Shown here in pieces: positions 13,329 to 20,595 of a DNA stretch of 49,220 nucleotides. The notes under the pieces are model-generated. The model did no database searches. It was not told the DNA's origin and worked only from the letters and a program-made list of their open reading frames with translations. Where the stretch lies: the IMG/VR virus record IMGVR_UViG_3300030107_004314, positions 1 through 49,220 of that record; one strand, given 5' to 3'. The stretch comes from a virus. Within the stretch, counting starts at the first letter, position 1, and each line of letters begins with the position of its first letter. A program made the position numbers and the translations under genes.

Positions 13329-13595
13329 TTAATCTACCCACATAACTGGTGCTCCCTCCTCTTTAATTTTCTTAGAGGCGTGAAAGAATTCAAGGCTACC
13401 TCCATCGTTGCCTTCATCGTCCTGTAAAGGAATGATTGTAAGTCCATCGTCTAGTTGTATCAAGAGAGGTTGCTTACACCATCCACTCTCCTTCGCCTCC
13501 TCTGAGGTCATGTAGCGTACTGTCTGGATCTTCTTGCCTACCAATGCTTTGGTCATGCGTGTGTTCCAGCCTTTAACAGTTGTTTTAGTAGTCAT
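13329..13595 (-). CDS. conserved phage protein (VRYMT...DDEGNDGGSL), 88 aa
   Basis: LVGKKIQTVRYMTSEEAKESGW...LLIQLDDGLTIIPLQDDEGNDGGSL matches a short strand-rich family I recall from several phages. Its molecular role is unknown. The tract TACACACAC lies 13 bases before the ATG; here the tract falls in the last codons of the methyltransferase gene upstream. Confidence 0.68.
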   Translation of the reverse strand: MTTKTTVKGWNTRMTKALVGKKIQTVRYMTSEEAKESGWCKQPLLIQLDDGLTIIPLQDDEGNDGGSLEFFHASKKIKEEGAPVMWVD

Positions 13596-13597
13596 GA

Positions 13598-14539
13598 TTA
13601 ATAAAGAAGTGTGTGTAGTTGTTTGATGCGAGCCAAGGGTACGGCTGCGACCTGAGGAACTATGGAGTTACCCACTGCCCTTAGACGAGCCACCCTTCGG
13701 GATAGCCCATCATCTCCAGAGGGAAGGCAGGGTTTAGCCACATATCCTCTCCAGTCAGGGTCGAGTGTGTGTGGTTGAGGACTCCAGCAAGGCGTTTCTT
13801 CTTTGCTGCTTTCTCGTAGTTCATGTTCTCTCCGCAATCCTTGTGATCCCTCGCTGTTGGAGTAGGTAAGTTCAGGGCTATAGCCTCCTCCAAGTTGCCT
13901 TTGTCCCTCCCTCTTTGCTTCACGTTCTTTAAGTTCTCCGCCATTGCTCCTGTTGCTCTTGGAGTTGGTAGAAGTGCTGCTAGTAGTGGCTTCCCTCCCT
14001 GCTTGAAGGGTACTCTCTGCTCCACCTTTGAGGATGCTACTGGCGTAGGCAATGAACCAGAGTCTGGACCTTTTGTGACAGGCTCCCACATCTTTTGCCT
14101 GAATAACTGACCATTCGACAGCATCAAACCCTGAGTTGGTAAGACTGTAGAGGATTTTTTGGAAAGTCTCCCCGTCTTGGTGTGACAACGTATGTCTGAC
14201 ATTTTCGAAAAGGATGAACTTACATTCAGACTCCCGAGCCAGTCTGAGGACTTCAAAAAATAGCCCACTTCTTTCACCCTCGAGTCCCTCCATTCGTCCT
14301 GCCAGACTGAGATCTTGACATGGGAACCCTGCCGTAATGATGTCGAATTGTCCTTTGGTTGCTTTAAATGTTTTAATGTCATTGTGAATAGGTACGTTAG
14401 GAAAGTTTTTGCGTAGGACTGACTGACAGTAGGGATCAATCTCTACAAATTGTGTTGTCTTGAAGCCTCCTACTAGGCTTTCTGAAGCGTAGGCAAACCC
14501 ACCTATACCCGAGAAAAGATCTAAAACTTTTAGTGTCAT
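13598..14539 (-). CDS. C5-cytosine DNA methyltransferase, 313 aa
   Basis: Catalyses transfer of methyl from S-adenosylmethionine to cytosine C5. Motif I is DLFSGIGG (residues 7-14), motif IV is GFPCQDLS with the catalytic Cys74, motif VI is FENVR (111-115), motif VIII is CHKRSRLWFIAY, and motif X ends with GNSIVPQVA. The target-recognition region (~170-280) is Ser/Glu-rich and hydrophilic. No restriction partner is seen next to it, so an orphan phage enzyme protecting DNA from host restriction is likely; specificity cannot be read. It starts by coupling (shared base) with the gene upstream. Confidence 0.93.
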   Translation of the reverse strand: MTLKVLDLFSGIGGFAYASESLVGGFKTTQFVEIDPYCQSVLRKNFPNVPIHNDIKTFKATKGQFDIITAGFPCQDLSLAGRMEGLEGERSGLFFEVLRLARESECKFILFENVRHTLSHQDGETFQKILYSLTNSGFDAVEWSVIQAKDVGACHKRSRLWFIAYASSILKGGAESTLQAGREATTSSTSTNSKSNRSNGGELKEREAKREGQRQLGGGYSPELTYSNSEGSQGLRREHELRESSKEETPCWSPQPHTLDPDWRGYVAKPCLPSGDDGLSRRVARLRAVGNSIVPQVAAVPLARIKQLHTLLY

Positions 14540-14721
14540 TAGTCCTCCCCTCCGTAGTAGTTTGAATAGTGATCAATAGTGTCAAAGACCTCTTGTTGCT
14601 TTTCAGTTAATTTGAAATCTGTTTTTAAAAGAGTGTCATACAGGTCATTAAACTCTTTTATTTGACTCTGATAAATAGGTACATTAATTAATTGATCAGA
14701 GTTACCTTCAACATATCTCAT
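14539..14721 (-). CDS. small acidic protein, 60 aa
   Basis: Helical (QSQIKEFNDLYDTLLKTDFKLTEKQQEVFDTIDHYSNYYGGED), starting at ATG 14721 with a one-base overlap and ending on the methyltransferase start. No family recognised. Confidence 0.58.
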   Translation of the reverse strand: MRYVEGNSDQLINVPIYQSQIKEFNDLYDTLLKTDFKLTEKQQEVFDTIDHYSNYYGGED

Positions 14722-14951
14722 TAGTACCTCCCCCCTGTGTTGTTGATATCTATAAAGATATCGTCTTCTCCCTGTGGGTAGTCTCCCCTCTCTATGATTC
14801 TGTCAGCCCTCTCAGCCGCTAGGGTATGACACCATGAGAGATCATACTGATAGCTATGAGGATCAGAGTATTCAGGGCACTCTTCTAAGACTGCGTCATA
14901 CTCCCTTTCATAGATTGTTGAGTATGTTTCCTCTTGATTGTGTGTACTCAT
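14721..14951 (-). CDS. acidic Tyr-rich protein, 76 aa
   Basis: ATG 14951 (MSTHNQEETYSTIYEREYD) shares a base with the upstream TGA; a GTG three bases earlier is the alternative. Rich in Asp, Glu and Tyr (CPEYSDPHSYQYDLSWCHTL). No family recognised. Confidence 0.57.
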   Translation of the reverse strand: MSTHNQEETYSTIYEREYDAVLEECPEYSDPHSYQYDLSWCHTLAAERADRIIERGDYPQGEDDIFIDINNTGGRY

Positions 14952-15223
14952 CACGCCTCCCCTCCATTTAATTCGGCAGCGATCATATCGTAGAAACTAT
15001 CACCGCTTGTGTAGTCTTCTAGGTCTGTAATAAGTCCATCGAAATCTTCACTAGGAGGCATGAAAGAAATGAAAGCATTTACAGCATCACTCCCGTAGGT
15101 ATCTCTGAGACTGTTGAGGTAGTCTTCCCTATCGTCATAGCCCTTTGATTGATAGACTTTTTTAGGATAAGTTTCCATAGCGTTAGTGTTCTTTGGTAGT
15201 GGTGTAGGAATAGGGTTAATCAT
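14951..15223 (-). CDS. acidic protein, 90 aa
   Basis: The first ~25 residues are Pro/Lys-rich; the rest is acidic and likely helical (LRDTYGSDAVNAFISFMPPSEDFDGLITDLEDYTSGDSFYDMI). ATGA-type overlap with the upstream gene. Function unknown. Confidence 0.57.
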   Translation of the reverse strand: MINPIPTPLPKNTNAMETYPKKVYQSKGYDDREDYLNSLRDTYGSDAVNAFISFMPPSEDFDGLITDLEDYTSGDSFYDMIAAELNGGEA

Positions 15224-15402
15224 TTAATTAATCCGAACTTAAGATCATAGACTTTAGACTCTCCCCTAGTGGATCTTGGTTGAATCTTAGGGCCATATTT
15301 AAAGCTATAGCCTAAGGTTTTGGAGAGTCTCTTTACTAGCCCTAATGTCATAGTTAGATCACTAGCACTTGCCGAGATACTGAATCGAATTTCATTAAGC
15401 AT
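15220..15402 (-). CDS. basic protein, 60 aa
   Basis: Unusual among its acidic neighbours in being basic (VKRLSKTLGYSFKYGPKIQPRSTRGESKVYDLKFGLIK). The first half looks like a short helix after a Ser-rich strand. Could pair with one of the acidic partners, which is a guess. Confidence 0.55.
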   Translation of the reverse strand: MLNEIRFSISASASDLTMTLGLVKRLSKTLGYSFKYGPKIQPRSTRGESKVYDLKFGLIK

Positions 15403-15413
15403 TGGTTTGTACC

Positions 15414-15602
15414 TTAGTGATAGTTAATAGATTTAATGCAGTAGCCTATACAGTCAGAGATCTTATCGACTAATTCTTCTTCGTCTTCTACTTCCCACAC
15501 TCCTAGTGTGTCCTGTATGTGGGCTAGTTTGTCCTCGTTAGATAGTGGATCAAGTGAGGAATCATCGAAGTCAAAAACGATGTTAGTTACGTTAAATTTC
15601 AT
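15414..15602 (-). CDS. acidic protein, 62 aa
   Basis: KFNVTNIVFDFDDSSLDPLSNEDKLAHIQDTLGVWEVEDEEELVDKISDCIGYCI. A strand 'VTNIVFDFDD' and an acidic turn precede helices, a pattern seen in many small phage ORFs. A weak CACACT motif is present upstream but is coding. Confidence 0.57.
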   Translation of the reverse strand: MKFNVTNIVFDFDDSSLDPLSNEDKLAHIQDTLGVWEVEDEEELVDKISDCIGYCIKSINYH

Positions 15603-15606
15603 TGGT

Positions 15607-15804
15607 TTAAATGAAGTTAGTGTGTGGCAAGTCCTCTATGGGCTTGTTGTTAGGGTTTAATTGTTTTTGGATGTGTTTGACTGTGGCGTGGTCTACGTCA
15701 TGCCAAGTATTGTCTAGTAGATGTTCTAAGTAGTTAGCTAGTCTTAGTAGTGATCTACGTTGCCTATTGTCTAGGCTTAGTGTGTGGATAGTTCCCTTAG
15801 TCAT
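15607..15804 (-). CDS. hypothetical helical protein, 65 aa
   Basis: LSLDNRQRRSLLRLANYLEHLLDNTWHDVDHATVKHIQKQLNP. Helical, His-rich and neutral. Overlaps the 48-aa gene upstream by 8 bases. Confidence 0.57.
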   Translation of the reverse strand: MTKGTIHTLSLDNRQRRSLLRLANYLEHLLDNTWHDVDHATVKHIQKQLNPNNKPIEDLPHTNFI

Positions 15805-15943
15805 TGTTTAAATCCTCTAAGTAATCGGCTTCGTAGATGTTTTCACATAGGTGACTACCCATATAAAAGTATTTGTTTGGGTTAGGTGTTGGATCATCCT
15901 CAGATAGTTCGAGGGATTCTTCGAAGGAAATTTTTCTAGTCAT
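15797..15943 (-). CDS. small acidic protein, 48 aa
   Basis: ATG 15943, TAA 15799-15797. MTRKISFEESLELSEDDPTP... ends IYEADYLEDLNND. Overlap with both neighbours and acidic character like the rest of the cluster argue that it is real. Confidence 0.55.
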   Translation of the reverse strand: MTRKISFEESLELSEDDPTPNPNKYFYMGSHLCENIYEADYLEDLNND

Positions 15944-16088
15944 TAGATGCAGTCTGTAATTTGTTTAGTAGGCTTGAATAATCTTTATAGTCCTCAGTGG
16001 ATTCATCATCGTAATCAATAGCCATTTGTTCACAAATGTATAAAGCTTGTGAGATCTCATCCTGAGTAAGGTAAAGTTTTTTAATCAT
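15936..16088 (-). CDS. small acidic protein, 50 aa
   Basis: ATG 16088 shares a base with the upstream stop (TAATG); TAG at 15938-15936. Helical (LTQDEISQALYICEQMAIDYDDESTEDYKDYSSLLNKLQ). No family recognised. Confidence 0.57.
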   Translation of the reverse strand: MIKKLYLTQDEISQALYICEQMAIDYDDESTEDYKDYSSLLNKLQTASND

Positions 16089-16315
16089 TAGTCAATACCT
16101 ATAAATGAATTGATTAGTTTGGTTAACTCTTTACGGTCTCCCATAGTGCCATTTGTTTTAAATAGTGAGGACTCTAGGGTGCTTAATTCATTCTCTAAGT
16201 CAAGAATGATTTGAGAGTCATTTAAAGTCTGGCAATAGTTAATGACTTTACCAAAGCTTTTTAAAAGGTCTTTATCCTTTTGATTTAGTTGGTCTAATTG
16301 ATCCTTTAAAGTCAT
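16088..16315 (-). CDS. helical protein, 75 aa
   Basis: ATG 16315 (MTLKDQLDQLNQKDKDLLKS) overlaps the upstream stop as ATGA; the in-frame extension to 16324 is less likely. Two long helices with heptad-like Leu spacing (DLENELSTLESSLFK). Confidence 0.57.
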   Translation of the reverse strand: MTLKDQLDQLNQKDKDLLKSFGKVINYCQTLNDSQIILDLENELSTLESSLFKTNGTMGDRKELTKLINSFIGID

Positions 16316-16464
16316 GCTGACCACCCTTGATAATCTTTTTCAACATCGTAGTAACCTATCTTTTGACCATTATTTAATTTTAGGTAAAAAGTGTCACTTA
16401 ATCTTGTTGGTTGATCGATGTAAATGTGATCATCGTTAGAGCAAATTAATCTGAAGTTGTTCAT
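16312..16464 (-). CDS. small beta-rich protein, 50 aa
   Basis: ATG 16464, TGA 16314-16312. MNNFRLICSNDDHIYIDQPT... is strand-rich (TFYLKLNNGQKIGYYDVE). No family recognised. Coupled to the gene downstream. Confidence 0.55.
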   Translation of the reverse strand: MNNFRLICSNDDHIYIDQPTRLSDTFYLKLNNGQKIGYYDVEKDYQGWSA

Positions 16465-16496
16465 AGCAATTAGATAGAATTGTTTTTGGTTAGTGG

Positions 16497-17357
16497 TTAA
16501 GCGATGCAGAATGACTTTTTAAGTGCATCGGTCATATTAGGTACACGTTTGAAACGTAACCCAACTATGTAGGTATCATCGTTGAGATCCCCTACACGCC
16601 AGTCTGTCTTATCACCATCCAAGACTCTATAAGTGCGGCCTTTGATAGTGATAGTCTCAGGTAACGGCTTGTTACGGCCAATATCAAAAGCGGCCGCAAG
16701 GTTTAATTGATTGTTTAAAGCAGTCTGTAAGGTATCGAATTTAGAGCCCCAACTAAGTGTCAAGTGATAGCCCATATTTTGAGCTTTCATAAAGTCCCTA
16801 TCAATTCTCTTTGTGTAGTCATAAGGCTTGAGAGTATCCCCTACCCTTGACTCTTTGATATAGTCATAGGCGTTAGTAATAGCTAATAAGATCGAGTCAT
16901 AGCGACCTGAATTAACATTGATATTAAATTTTTTGAGCATGAATTTACTATCATCCTCTGTAATAGTTACAGCAATAGACTCGAAATGATAGTCACTAGT
17001 CCCATTAAGCCGTAACCCTAGTAGGTCATGGTCTCTATTTTTGGAGTAAAACCGCATTACTTCGATAGTTAGCAGTCTTAGAAACTTGTTTGGGGAGTCC
17101 CTGAAAGCTTTATCCCTACGGGCTCTACAAGCTAGTTTGCCTTTGAGATATGCAGGATTACCAGCACGGTTAAGGCACACTAAAACGCATGAACCAGCCG
17201 CAGGACACGCTACCTTAGTTGGTAACATATGTAACACCGCAGTTGGTGCGATACTCTCAGACTTTAAAACTTTAGGATTTGTGAGAGTGAGAAGATTAGA
17301 ACTGTTGAAAGTGTACTCCTTGCGGAATAGGCTTAAGTCCCTTGATAATTTGGTCAT
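16497..17357 (-). CDS. GP88-like Cys-motif phage protein, 286 aa
   Basis: The N-terminal third contains a Cys cluster, ACPAAGSCVLVCLNRAG...LKGKLACRARR (C51, C57, C61, C77), followed by FLRLLTIEVMRFY and LRLNGTSDYHFE (residues ~115-126). This arrangement, 'Cp.a...C...Cl...g' then 'RLNGTSD', is what I recall of the phage/plasmid GP88 family. The cysteines could hold a metal or Fe-S centre. It ends with a basic beta region and KKSFCIA. The precise activity is unknown. It is the largest leftward gene of unknown role. Confidence 0.62.
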   Translation of the reverse strand: MTKLSRDLSLFRKEYTFNSSNLLTLTNPKVLKSESIAPTAVLHMLPTKVACPAAGSCVLVCLNRAGNPAYLKGKLACRARRDKAFRDSPNKFLRLLTIEVMRFYSKNRDHDLLGLRLNGTSDYHFESIAVTITEDDSKFMLKKFNINVNSGRYDSILLAITNAYDYIKESRVGDTLKPYDYTKRIDRDFMKAQNMGYHLTLSWGSKFDTLQTALNNQLNLAAAFDIGRNKPLPETITIKGRTYRVLDGDKTDWRVGDLNDDTYIVGLRFKRVPNMTDALKKSFCIA

Positions 17358-17406
17358 TTGATAGAATGATTGAATAAATTTTCAGGAAGTGGGGAGATAG
17401 ACTCCC

Positions 17407-17679
17407 CTAGTTTTCACTTTTAGGGTGGTAAGGGTGCTCACGAGTGTAAAGCTTTACTTGTGACTGTCCCTTCATTAGTGGAGTAAAGAAGGCACTTCCA
17501 TTAGTAATTTTTTGACCCCTAACCTTTACTACCTCTTCGATTAGTTCGATAGACCATGCAGTCGGCCTACCTTTACCATCATGAAATAGGCAGCCATTAG
17601 ACCCATCCCTCATAGTGCAATCCCAGTAATTGTAGAAATGCTTTTCTATGAATTGTTTAGCTTGATTAGATAGTTTCAT
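17407..17679 (-). CDS. hypothetical protein, 90 aa
   Basis: KQFIEKHFYNYWDCTMRDGSNGCLFHDGKGRPTAWSIELIEEVVKVRGQKI has a C-x13-C-x2-H pattern that might hold a metal, followed by a basic tail. Overlaps the 72-aa gene upstream by 4 bases. Confidence 0.58.
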   Translation of the reverse strand: MKLSNQAKQFIEKHFYNYWDCTMRDGSNGCLFHDGKGRPTAWSIELIEEVVKVRGQKITNGSAFFTPLMKGQSQVKLYTREHPYHPKSEN

Positions 17680-17894
17680 GCCCCTACCCCTTGAATAAGG
17701 CCGCAGCTTTGAAGCTTATATATAGTTTGTAAAGTAACTAATACCTCCGATGCTGTTAGCGTACTGGCTACCCTTGATGTCCTTGTTTCATCTTTGAAAA
17801 TAGTCCAGTGCCTACCCTGCTCATTGACTGGATATAGTGTCAGGTCTAAAGCTTTATTGACCCACTCGGTCTCATGCTTGATCTTTTTGGTCAT
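17676..17894 (-). CDS. hypothetical protein, 72 aa, first gene of the leftward block
   Basis: KHETEWVNKALDLTLYPVNEQGRHWTIFKDETRTSRVASTLTASEVLVTLQTIYKLQ. Strand-helix mix, basic N-terminus. It lies closest to the candidate origin, so its promoter and that of the whole block should sit in 17895-18100. Confidence 0.58.
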   Translation of the reverse strand: MTKKIKHETEWVNKALDLTLYPVNEQGRHWTIFKDETRTSRVASTLTASEVLVTLQTIYKLQSCGLIQGVGA

Positions 17895-18159
17895 TGTTTG
17901 GTTACCTTTGATAGAAGGTTAAATGTGCGGCGTTGTCTGCCGATGTGATTAATATATCAGAGACTTATGGAAGTAGTAGGAAAGTTATTAATTTTGTTAC
18001 GTTCAGTTGTAATGATGTATAAAAAGTTACTAACAATCTATTTGGTAGTTTTCCACGTTCTCTCCATCCACTGCTATAACTACGTTTACAGAATATTTGG
18101 TCGCTCATACATCCTCTAATGTTCTTTATATATAGATATGGGAATTGTTAGGGGAGAAA

Positions 18160-18240
18160 AAGCTAAATAAAAAACCATATTTTGAGCAAAAAAACAACTA
18201 ATTTACACAAATTGAAACAATTTGGAGAAAAAACAAGCAT
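18160..18240. other. A/T-rich stretch, possible unwinding element
   Basis: Runs of A broken by single T or C (aaaaagctaaataaaaaacc, gagcaaaaaaacaactaatt). It lies just upstream of the iterons and DnaA boxes, the usual place for a DNA-unwinding element. Confidence 0.5.
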
Positions 18241-18250
18241 TTCAGCCGCA

Positions 18251-18271
18251 TAACTGTCTAACACACAGTTA
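18251..18271. promoter_or_regulatory. 7-bp perfect inverted repeat
   Basis: TAACTGT (18251-18257) and ACAGTTA (18265-18271) separated by seven bases, a centre-to-centre distance near 1.3 turns. A dimeric protein could bind it. It may be an operator or an origin dyad. Confidence 0.5.
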
Positions 18272-18354
18272 CGCAAGATAAAAAAAGCTAGTTATTGCAA
18301 GGGATTTTAGCGGCTTTTGTGTCCAAATTTAAAACAAAACTGGACATTGACGAC

Positions 18355-18470
18355 AACTACTAGGTAGTAGACGTATTAAGAACGTCATAACTACTGAGTC
18401 GAGACGTATTTTTATGTCATAACTACATGAGAGTAGACGTATTTGATACATATAACTACAAGTAGGAGAC
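18355..18470. repeat. four ~33-bp iterons
   Basis: AACTAC cores start at 18355, 18389, 18421 and 18454, i.e. spaced 34, 32 and 33 bp, close to three helical turns. Copies share CATAACTAC then (variably) GTAGACGTATT. Each contains CTAC facing GTAG or a close variant, and GACGT facing ACGTC-like halves, so the iterons are also imperfect dyads. They abut the DnaA boxes. Confidence 0.75.
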
Positions 18471-18481
18471 AAGCCGGGGCT

Positions 18482-18553
18482 TGTGGAAAAGTTATCCACA
18501 GGTGTAAAACTATGTGCAAAAAGTCCCATTTTATCCACATTTTCTGTGGAAAA
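18482..18553. promoter_or_regulatory. four DnaA boxes
   Basis: TGTGGAAAA at 18482-18490 (reverse of TTTTCCACA), TTATCCACA at 18492-18500, TTATCCACA at 18531-18539 and TGTGGAAAA at 18545-18553. The first two are back to back. TTTTCCACA is the form I associate with cyanobacterial origins and TTATCCACA with the general consensus. A one-mismatch site (TGTGCAAAA) lies between. Another near-match, TTTTCCACG, is at 18049-18057. Confidence 0.8.
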
Positions 18554-18707
18554 CAGGCGTTTCTTTTTTTTGTTCCCACGAAGTTTTGACCACAGGCGGC
18601 GCCAGATACCTACCATTTTTTTTACCCCATTTTTGCTGTTTTTAAGGCTTTTTAGGGGATAAACACCCTTCTAAATATAGTGAATTTAAAATTAAAAGAA
18701 TATATTA

Positions 18708-20165
18708 GTGAAAACTAGGGATATGCCCGTCTCATACCAGGATTTTGTACTCTCTAATCAATACTTTGGCACTCCAATGCCGACAGATCCAAAGATGAAG
18801 ATGGAGTTGACGCCTATAGTTTATGAAAATATGCGTACAATCGGTGCTAGACCGAGCCGTTTGCAGCAGGGATTAAGGGCAGTTGGACGTGGATTGGCTA
18901 TTGCAGGTGGCGCAGGGGTTGCAGTTGGTGTTGCGAACAGTTTATTTAACAAACCATCCGATAATTACGCACAATCTGTCACAAATAACCAAACTACTGG
19001 TGGTAGAAACACCAGAGTAGGTCAATTAGACAGTTTTGATCAATTTTTTGAGACAGATAACGAAAAATATGCAAAAACAGGCGGTTTAGGAGAGTCTTCG
19101 CCCCCAAGTAAGAGCACTACACCAGCCCAAACTGTTTCTATTACCGATAAAGTTGAAAATTTTACAGATAGAACTCAATATGACTCACCTATTGGCCCAC
19201 ATTCATTAGCAAGTGCAACAGGAATAGGTAGAAAACCAAGAATGGCTAAGCTTGGGGGTAGTGAGTTTTCACAAGCTTTAAGATATGGTGATCCAGCAGC
19301 TAATATTGCAGCTGCAAATGCTGAAAATGCCGCTGCCTATGGCCCACAGGAATTAATGGGACAAGGTGGAATGTCTATTAGCAGTGGCGAAGAAGAAGAT
19401 TACAGAAGAAAGACAGGTCAATCTCTTAAGAAATATGGTTTAACCGATAGAACTAAACCAGAGCGTAGAGGGCAATTTAGGACTGATTTAATCCTTGATC
19501 ACGATACTCAAACTGATAAGCAAAGCAGAGCACAGGCTGAGTATGAGGCGTCACCTAGATATCAAGAAGAACAGTTCCGAGAGCGTGTTTCAAGAGATAA
19601 CTATGTTCCAACAACCACTGAACAGGTAGAGCAATTTATTAATAAAACAAAGTCAGGCAAAAATTTACCAGAAAAAAAAACCCCAAAAGTAAGTGACTTA
19701 GGAGAGAGAAGGGGAGATAACGCTTCTGTTGGTATGAAGTCGATAATAGCTGCTGGTGGGGATGTAGCTAAAGCAGCATTAGAGCAGACACCAGAGATTG
19801 ATCTTTCAGAGATTGAAAATGATTCAGCCCTTGCTGATATTGGTAGAAGAGAAGATCCTCAAGATGTATCTCCAAGAGGTATTATTCCTCCAGATAAATC
19901 TGGGACAATAAATAAGACTGACTTAAGCGCAATAGGGGATATCATTGGAGAAAAACAAGCAGATAATCCAATAATCGGGGGATTACAGGGAATTGGTAAA
20001 GCCGCACGAATCGCAGGTAAAATCGGAAAACGTACCGTTGAAGAGCTTGCAGACAAAGGAGCTAAGGATCGTCGCAATTATGCAAAATACAAAGAAACAA
20101 TAAGAAAAGCACAAGCCTTTAAGAAAATAGCGGAAGATCGCGAAAACACTAAAGACTCTGAGTGA
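18708..20165 (+). CDS. first gene of virion block, putative internal virion protein, 485 aa
   Basis: GTG at 18708, or ATG 18723 (MPVSYQDF). Residues ~55-80 are Gly/Ala-rich and hydrophobic (AVGRGLAIAGGAGVAVGVAN). The rest is hydrophilic, low in aromatic residues, and helical with basic C-terminus (KYKETIRKAQAFKKIAE). The Gly-Ala segment and disorder are typical of phage proteins carried inside the capsid or ejected into the host. No named family is recognised. Confidence 0.6.
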   Translation: MKTRDMPVSYQDFVLSNQYFGTPMPTDPKMKMELTPIVYENMRTIGARPSRLQQGLRAVGRGLAIAGGAGVAVGVANSLFNKPSDNYAQSVTNNQTTGGRNTRVGQLDSFDQFFETDNEKYAKTGGLGESSPPSKSTTPAQTVSITDKVENFTDRTQYDSPIGPHSLASATGIGRKPRMAKLGGSEFSQALRYGDPAANIAAANAENAAAYGPQELMGQGGMSISSGEEEDYRRKTGQSLKKYGLTDRTKPERRGQFRTDLILDHDTQTDKQSRAQAEYEASPRYQEEQFRERVSRDNYVPTTTEQVEQFINKTKSGKNLPEKKTPKVSDLGERRGDNASVGMKSIIAAGGDVAKAALEQTPEIDLSEIENDSALADIGRREDPQDVSPRGIIPPDKSGTINKTDLSAIGDIIGEKQADNPIIGGLQGIGKAARIAGKIGKRTVEELADKGAKDRRNYAKYKETIRKAQAFKKIAEDRENTKDSE

Positions 20166-20200
20166 AGAAGGAATAAATTGTATCTAAGTAATTTTTAACG

Positions 20201-20593
20201 ATGTCTTTTTTAGAAGCTGCAATAGCTGCCGTCATTGGTTCAGCTGTCACCGCATTAGCTGTTGCTTTAAAAGCGACCCTTGCTGGTAGAGCCCTCATTG
20301 CTAATGGTGATCTTGTCAAGAAAGCCTTTGATTTAATTGATCCTGTCTTGGATAAGAACATTCAAATGTGGAATGGATCTCAAGTGGAGAAAGCCTTCGA
20401 GTTATGCGTAGAATCAGTAGCTGACGGCAAACTCACCCAAGATGAGATTAAGAAGATTGCGAAGAATATGTCGGACGCTTGGAAGCCTACGGTGGCGGCG
20501 GAGAAAGTGAGACAGCTTGAGAACACTATCTTTCCTCCAGAGTTAAAGAGGAAGGTTTCTATAATTGTTCAAGGAGTACTTAACAACAGTTAA
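20201..20593 (+). CDS. membrane-anchored helical protein, 130 aa
   Basis: Residues ~4-28 (LEAAIAAVIGSAVTALAVALK) are one hydrophobic Ala-rich helix, followed by a soluble helical domain (AFDLIDPVLDKNIQMWNGSQVEKAFELCVESVADGKLTQDEIKKIAKN). Could be an ejected membrane-active virion protein or a holin. Context favours the former. Confidence 0.58.
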   Translation: MSFLEAAIAAVIGSAVTALAVALKATLAGRALIANGDLVKKAFDLIDPVLDKNIQMWNGSQVEKAFELCVESVADGKLTQDEIKKIAKNMSDAWKPTVAAEKVRQLENTIFPPELKRKVSIIVQGVLNNS

Positions 20594-20595
20594 AA

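Larger units (their letters stand above)
17895..18707. other. candidate replication origin (divergent 813-bp gap)
   Basis: No credible gene. Between the leftward and rightward blocks lie, in order, an A/T-rich stretch (about 18160-18240), a perfect 7-bp dyad (18251-18271), an outer AGCCGC/GCGGCT pair (18244-18249 and 18310-18315), a TGTCCA/TGGACA pair, four ~33-bp iterons (18355-18470) and four exact DnaA boxes in 72 bp (18482-18553). This is the classic architecture of a host-DnaA-dependent theta origin. An ORF across it on the minus strand is spurious. Confidence 0.72.

Noticed and set aside
13681-14439. 252-aa minus-strand ORF inside the methyltransferase gene
   Set aside because: It is another frame of the methyltransferase, whose motifs I, IV, VI, VIII and X are all intact in the chosen frame.
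18329-18616. 95-aa minus-strand ORF over iterons and DnaA boxes
   Set aside because: It is formed by the repeats and has no family features. The origin elements explain the sequence better.
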